Positions 5,419-7,775 of a stretch of 7,775 nt of DNA are shown here, one piece after another. This DNA comes from Nitrospirota bacterium (GTDB lineage Bacteria > Nitrospirota > Thermodesulfovibrionia > Thermodesulfovibrionales > JdFR-85), in assembly GCA_013151785.1 (NCBI GenBank), contig JAADHP010000165.1:1-7775 (forward strand), given 5' to 3'. The notes beneath the pieces are model-generated. The model made no database searches. It worked only from the letters and a program-made list of their open reading frames with translations, and was not told the origin of the DNA. Within the stretch, counting starts at the first letter, position 1. Each line of letters starts with the position of its first letter. Position numbers and translations under genes: made by a program.

Positions 5419-5860
5419 AAGGATTCTCTTTCCTACTGATTTTTTGCAGGGTGCAAAAGAGGCGATTGGCTATGCTTCTGAACTTGCAAGGAAGTATAAC
5501 GCAAGGCTTTATATTATCCATGTTATTCATGATGTAACAAAGGCATCAGGTCTTTATGTGCCCCATGTGGGTATGGACGAGGTTCTTAAGAGTTTAAATG
5601 AAGAGGCAGAAAAAGAGATAAAGAGGGTTTACCTGGAGGAATTAAGAGGATACGATAATGTTGAATATGCTGTATTGAGGGGCATCCCTTATGAAGAGAT
5701 TGTCAGGTTTGCAGAAGAAAATAATATAGATATGATTGTAATGGCCTCGCATGGAAGAAAAGGGCTTGACAGATTATTCTTTGGTAGTGTAGCAGAGAAG
5801 GTTGTAAAATATGCTAAATGTCCTATTCTGGTTGTAAAGGCAAGTGAATTTTCTTCATAG
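5408..5860 (+). CDS. Universal stress protein (UspA family, ATP-binding type)
   Basis: This 150-residue single Usp domain has a Rossmann-like alpha/beta fold. It starts with MEIKRILFPTDF, where Asp11 is the typical adenine-pocket acid. It ends with the nucleotide motif ASHG (113-116), nine residues, then GSVAEKVV (126-133). The canonical pattern is G-x2-G-x9-G-S/T; the first Gly is Ala here, a frequent variant, so ATP binding is still likely. The closing strand CPILVVK is standard. Usp proteins are cytosolic dimers linked to stress survival or energy sensing; the specific target cannot be read from sequence. The gene overlaps the GalT-like gene by 11 nt, has a very strong SD, and is followed after 15 nt by the FAD oxidoreductase gene, so it is an internal member of the operon. 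Confidence 0.95.
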   Translation: MEIKRILFPTDFLQGAKEAIGYASELARKYNARLYIIHVIHDVTKASGLYVPHVGMDEVLKSLNEEAEKEIKRVYLEELRGYDNVEYAVLRGIPYEEIVRFAEENNIDMIVMASHGRKGLDRLFFGSVAEKVVKYAKCPILVVKASEFSS

Positions 5861-5875
5861 GTTTGTTAATTCAAG

Positions 5876-6979
5876 ATGAGAGTAGAGGTCTTAGTAGTCG
5901 GCGGTGGGCCTGCGGGTGCCATGGCAGCCCGCAGGCTTGCAGAGAATCAGAAAGAGGTCCTCATTGTTGAACGTGAACTGATGAGGTTAAAGCCCTGCGG
6001 AGGTGGCATTCCCTCAACAGCCTTTCAGGATCTTGATATCCCCCTGAGAGTAAAACATGTTTCTGTTAATAAAATAAGAATTTACTCTCCCAGTGACAGG
6101 GTTCTTGAGATTGCCCTGGAAGGTGGTTCTATAATTCTTGTAAACCGAAGGGAGTTTGATTCATGTCTGAGAGATATAGCTCTATCTGCAGGCGCGGGGT
6201 TAGTGGTAGGAACTCTAACAGATATAAAGAAAAAAAAGAAGAGCCTGATTGCTTCTATAAAGACATCCCAGAAGGTTATAGAGGTTGAGGCAGACTATCT
6301 TATAGCAGCAGATGGTATTAATTCAAAGACGAGGTTTCTCATGTCAATTAAGCCTAATCAATATGTCTACACTCTGTCAGGAAAACTTGAAGATACAACT
6401 ACCGATGTCTGTGAGTTCTGGTTCAGCCAGGCACATGCTCCCAGGGGGTATTCCTGGGTTTTCCCTTCCATGAGTGGTGTTTCCATTGGCACAGGGACAT
6501 TTGAGCCCAAGGAGGCACGGGAGTATTTTAAAAGATTTTTAATACGTCGATTCAAAGACGATGATTTACTGAAAGATATAAAACAACTGCGGGGATACAA
6601 GGTTCCATACTGGAGTGAAAATACTTATTATAAAGATCGGGTTTTTTTTGTAGGTGATGCAGGTGGACATGTTATGCCCTTCACCTTCGAGGGGATATAT
6701 TATTCAATGAAGTCAGGTGCTTTCGCAGCGCAGGCAATTATTGAGGGAAGACCCAGTCTTTTTAAAAAACTGTGGCGAAAGAGGTTTTACAGCCGTTTCA
6801 GACTGATGAAGGCAATACAGGAGTACTTTCTCAAAAGCGACGATAGATTTGAACAGCTATTCAATTTATTCCAGCGTAAAGATGTTCAGGAGGTCTCTAT
6901 GCTCCTCTGGTTGAGAAAGGATTCCTCAAAAAGTAGTATAATAAGATATATCAACTTTTTCAGGAAGTTCCTACATTGA
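5876..6979 (+). CDS. Geranylgeranyl reductase-family FAD-dependent oxidoreductase
   Basis: This 367-residue flavoprotein has the features of the geranylgeranyl reductase group. These are the N-terminal dinucleotide-binding VGGGPAGAMAARRL (8-21), KPCGGGIP (39-46, the family Cys-Gly segment near the flavin), AADGINS (144-150), GYSWVFP (191-197) and the second FAD motif GDAGGHVMPFTFEGI (260-274). Family members saturate isoprenoid double bonds in chlorophyll side chains, archaeal lipids or, in some bacteria, quinone tails and polyprenols. With no chlorophyll or archaeal-lipid genes nearby, a quinone or polyprenyl substrate is a plausible guess. No signal peptide or transmembrane segment is evident; the basic, aromatic C-terminal region (about 295-367) could associate with the membrane. 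The ATG has only a poor SD. Its TGA overlaps the TTG start of the tonB gene (TTGA). Other FAD hydroxylase or halogenase-like functions are less likely given the PCGGG and YSWVFP motifs. Confidence 0.88.
   Translation: MRVEVLVVGGGPAGAMAARRLAENQKEVLIVERELMRLKPCGGGIPSTAFQDLDIPLRVKHVSVNKIRIYSPSDRVLEIALEGGSIILVNRREFDSCLRDIALSAGAGLVVGTLTDIKKKKKSLIASIKTSQKVIEVEADYLIAADGINSKTRFLMSIKPNQYVYTLSGKLEDTTTDVCEFWFSQAHAPRGYSWVFPSMSGVSIGTGTFEPKEAREYFKRFLIRRFKDDDLLKDIKQLRGYKVPYWSENTYYKDRVFFVGDAGGHVMPFTFEGIYYSMKSGAFAAQAIIEGRPSLFKKLWRKRFYSRFRLMKAIQEYFLKSDDRFEQLFNLFQRKDVQEVSMLLWLRKDSSKSSIIRYINFFRKFLH
6962..6967 (+). promoter_or_regulatory. Shine-Dalgarno AGGAAG supporting a TTG start of tonB
   Basis: AGGAAG ends 8 nt before TTG 6976. 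The reading frame upstream closes at a TAG near 6935 with no ATG or GTG between, so this TTG is the only sensible start before the membrane anchor. Confidence 0.6.
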
Positions 6980-7775
6980 AATTCAGGAATGCCCTTGTCC
7001 TTTCTATTATCTTACATATAATCCTGCTGGGTATTTTTTTCAGATACGAGATACCACAGGTTAAATCCTCAGGGTTAAAACAGGCACCTCTGATTGCGAG
7101 GATAATCACTCCTGAGAGAGTTAAAAAAAAACCATACAGGAAAGTACCAGAGAAAAGAGTTTCACCTCCTGAGGTCAAGAAACCCAGGACCAGGAAAAAG
7201 GCTGTTAAAAAACACCTGAAAAAGAAAAAACGCTCCATTCAGGCAAAAAAGAAACCTTCTCTTTTGTCTAAGAAGCGACCAGGAAAGTTGAAAAAATTGA
7301 AAAAACCTGCTGAACAGGCCTGGAAGCGAGAAAAAAGTGTAGCACAGGAGGTCTCCAGGCCAGAAGGTATGAAAAAGCAGAAACAGAGTATAGAGGTGAG
7401 AGGAGGAAAGAAAGTTCCACTTATACCTCCTGGCAGAGAACTCCTTGGCCGTGAACTCATTGCAAAGGCGATGAGAAAGGAGGCTGAAAAGGAGAGGAAG
7501 AAGAAAGGCTCAATAACCTTTGAAAGCAAAAACCTGAAATACTATAGCTATATGCTGAAACTTAAAAGGAGGATTGAGAGCATATGGACATATCCTGAAG
7601 AGGCTGCGCGAAGGGGAATATTTGGTGACCTCTATATTGAGTTTACCATCAGGAAGGATGGCTCACTTGGTGCTGTCAGGCTATTGAGAACCTCAGGCTA
7701 TCCTGATCTTGACGAGGCTGCCATGCGGGCACTGAAAGACGGACAGCCCTACTGGCCACTACCCGAGCACTGGGG
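6976..7775 (+). CDS. tonB: TonB-family energy transducer, lysine-rich linker (3' truncated)
   Basis: The frame opens at TTG 6976 and runs off the window (266 residues seen). Residues 1-23 form a short basic start and one membrane anchor (NALVLSIILHIILLGIFF). It contains Ser10-x3-His14, matching the Ser/His pair of TonB anchors that engages ExbB-ExbD. A long periplasmic linker follows (about 30-185), with 32 Lys/Arg among residues 48-110, far more basic than the usual Pro-rich TonB spacer. A TonB C-terminal domain starts near 187: RRIESIWTYPEEAARRGIFG, then IEFTIRKDGS, LLRTSGYPDLDEAAMRALK. TonB carries proton-motive energy from ExbB-ExbD to outer-membrane transporters. The start codon overlaps the preceding TGA (TTGA), so translation is probably coupled. 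No exbB/exbD or receptor gene is visible. The last residues of the domain lie beyond the window. Confidence 0.92.
   Translation, partial: MKFRNALVLSIILHIILLGIFFRYEIPQVKSSGLKQAPLIARIITPERVKKKPYRKVPEKRVSPPEVKKPRTRKKAVKKHLKKKKRSIQAKKKPSLLSKKRPGKLKKLKKPAEQAWKREKSVAQEVSRPEGMKKQKQSIEVRGGKKVPLIPPGRELLGRELIAKAMRKEAEKERKKKGSITFESKNLKYYSYMLKLKRRIESIWTYPEEAARRGIFGDLYIEFTIRKDGSLGAVRLLRTSGYPDLDEAAMRALKDGQPYWPLPEHW

Noticed and set aside
6960..7529. Two Phe-rich minus-strand frames
   Set aside because: They are the complement of the Lys-rich TonB linker (AAA/AAG read as TTT/CTT), so their apparent hydrophobic segments are an artefact.

Overview
The window reads as chromosomal DNA from an anaerobic, respiring, Gram-negative bacterium. 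The evidence is a pair of adjacent multiheme c-type cytochromes of the 'doubled CXXCH' style and a TonB-type energy transducer, which implies an outer membrane. The cytochrome style (heme motifs followed by EPH/NPH, a SAHG segment after the signal peptide, CNVCHTSKD at a C-terminus) resembles proteins I associate with Nitrospirota (Thermodesulfovibrio-like) and Desulfobacterota/Geobacter-like lineages. That placement is an impression from protein style, not a computed result.

Layout. Bases 1-335 are the 3' end of one multiheme cytochrome (three CXXCH motifs visible). After 19 nt and a good Shine-Dalgarno (SD) site, a complete eight-heme exported cytochrome follows (355-1680). Next comes about 1 kb with no large gene. 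It holds a previously uncounted small minus-strand ORF (44 codons, strong SD, 1695-1829), a palindrome-rich intergenic repeat (about 1980-2100), and a tRNA-Arg(CCT) gene with encoded CCA (2351-2427).

From 2670 to the window end, seven plus-strand genes are packed with overlaps or gaps of no more than 15 nt, so they are probably one operon. In order they are an 84-aa uncharacterised protein, a stand-alone biotin-protein ligase (BirA without the DNA-binding domain), type III pantothenate kinase (CoaX), a GalT/HIT-superfamily nucleotidyltransferase-like protein, a universal stress protein, a geranylgeranyl-reductase-type FAD oxidoreductase, and a TonB protein truncated by the window end.

How they fit together. 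BirA activates biotin-dependent carboxylases and CoaX starts CoA synthesis, so the front of the operon supplies acyl-CoA and lipid cofactors. The FAD reductase would act on isoprenoid lipid or quinone chains, and TonB energises outer-membrane uptake. The GalT-like and Usp members have no obvious link to this, so the operon may be a housekeeping cluster kept for growth-rate control rather than one pathway. I see no CRISPR array, phage, transposase or toxin-antitoxin module. The observations most worth following are the altered active-site loop of the GalT-like protein, the small minus-strand ORF, the two mutually exclusive hairpins in the repeat, and the lysine-rich TonB linker.
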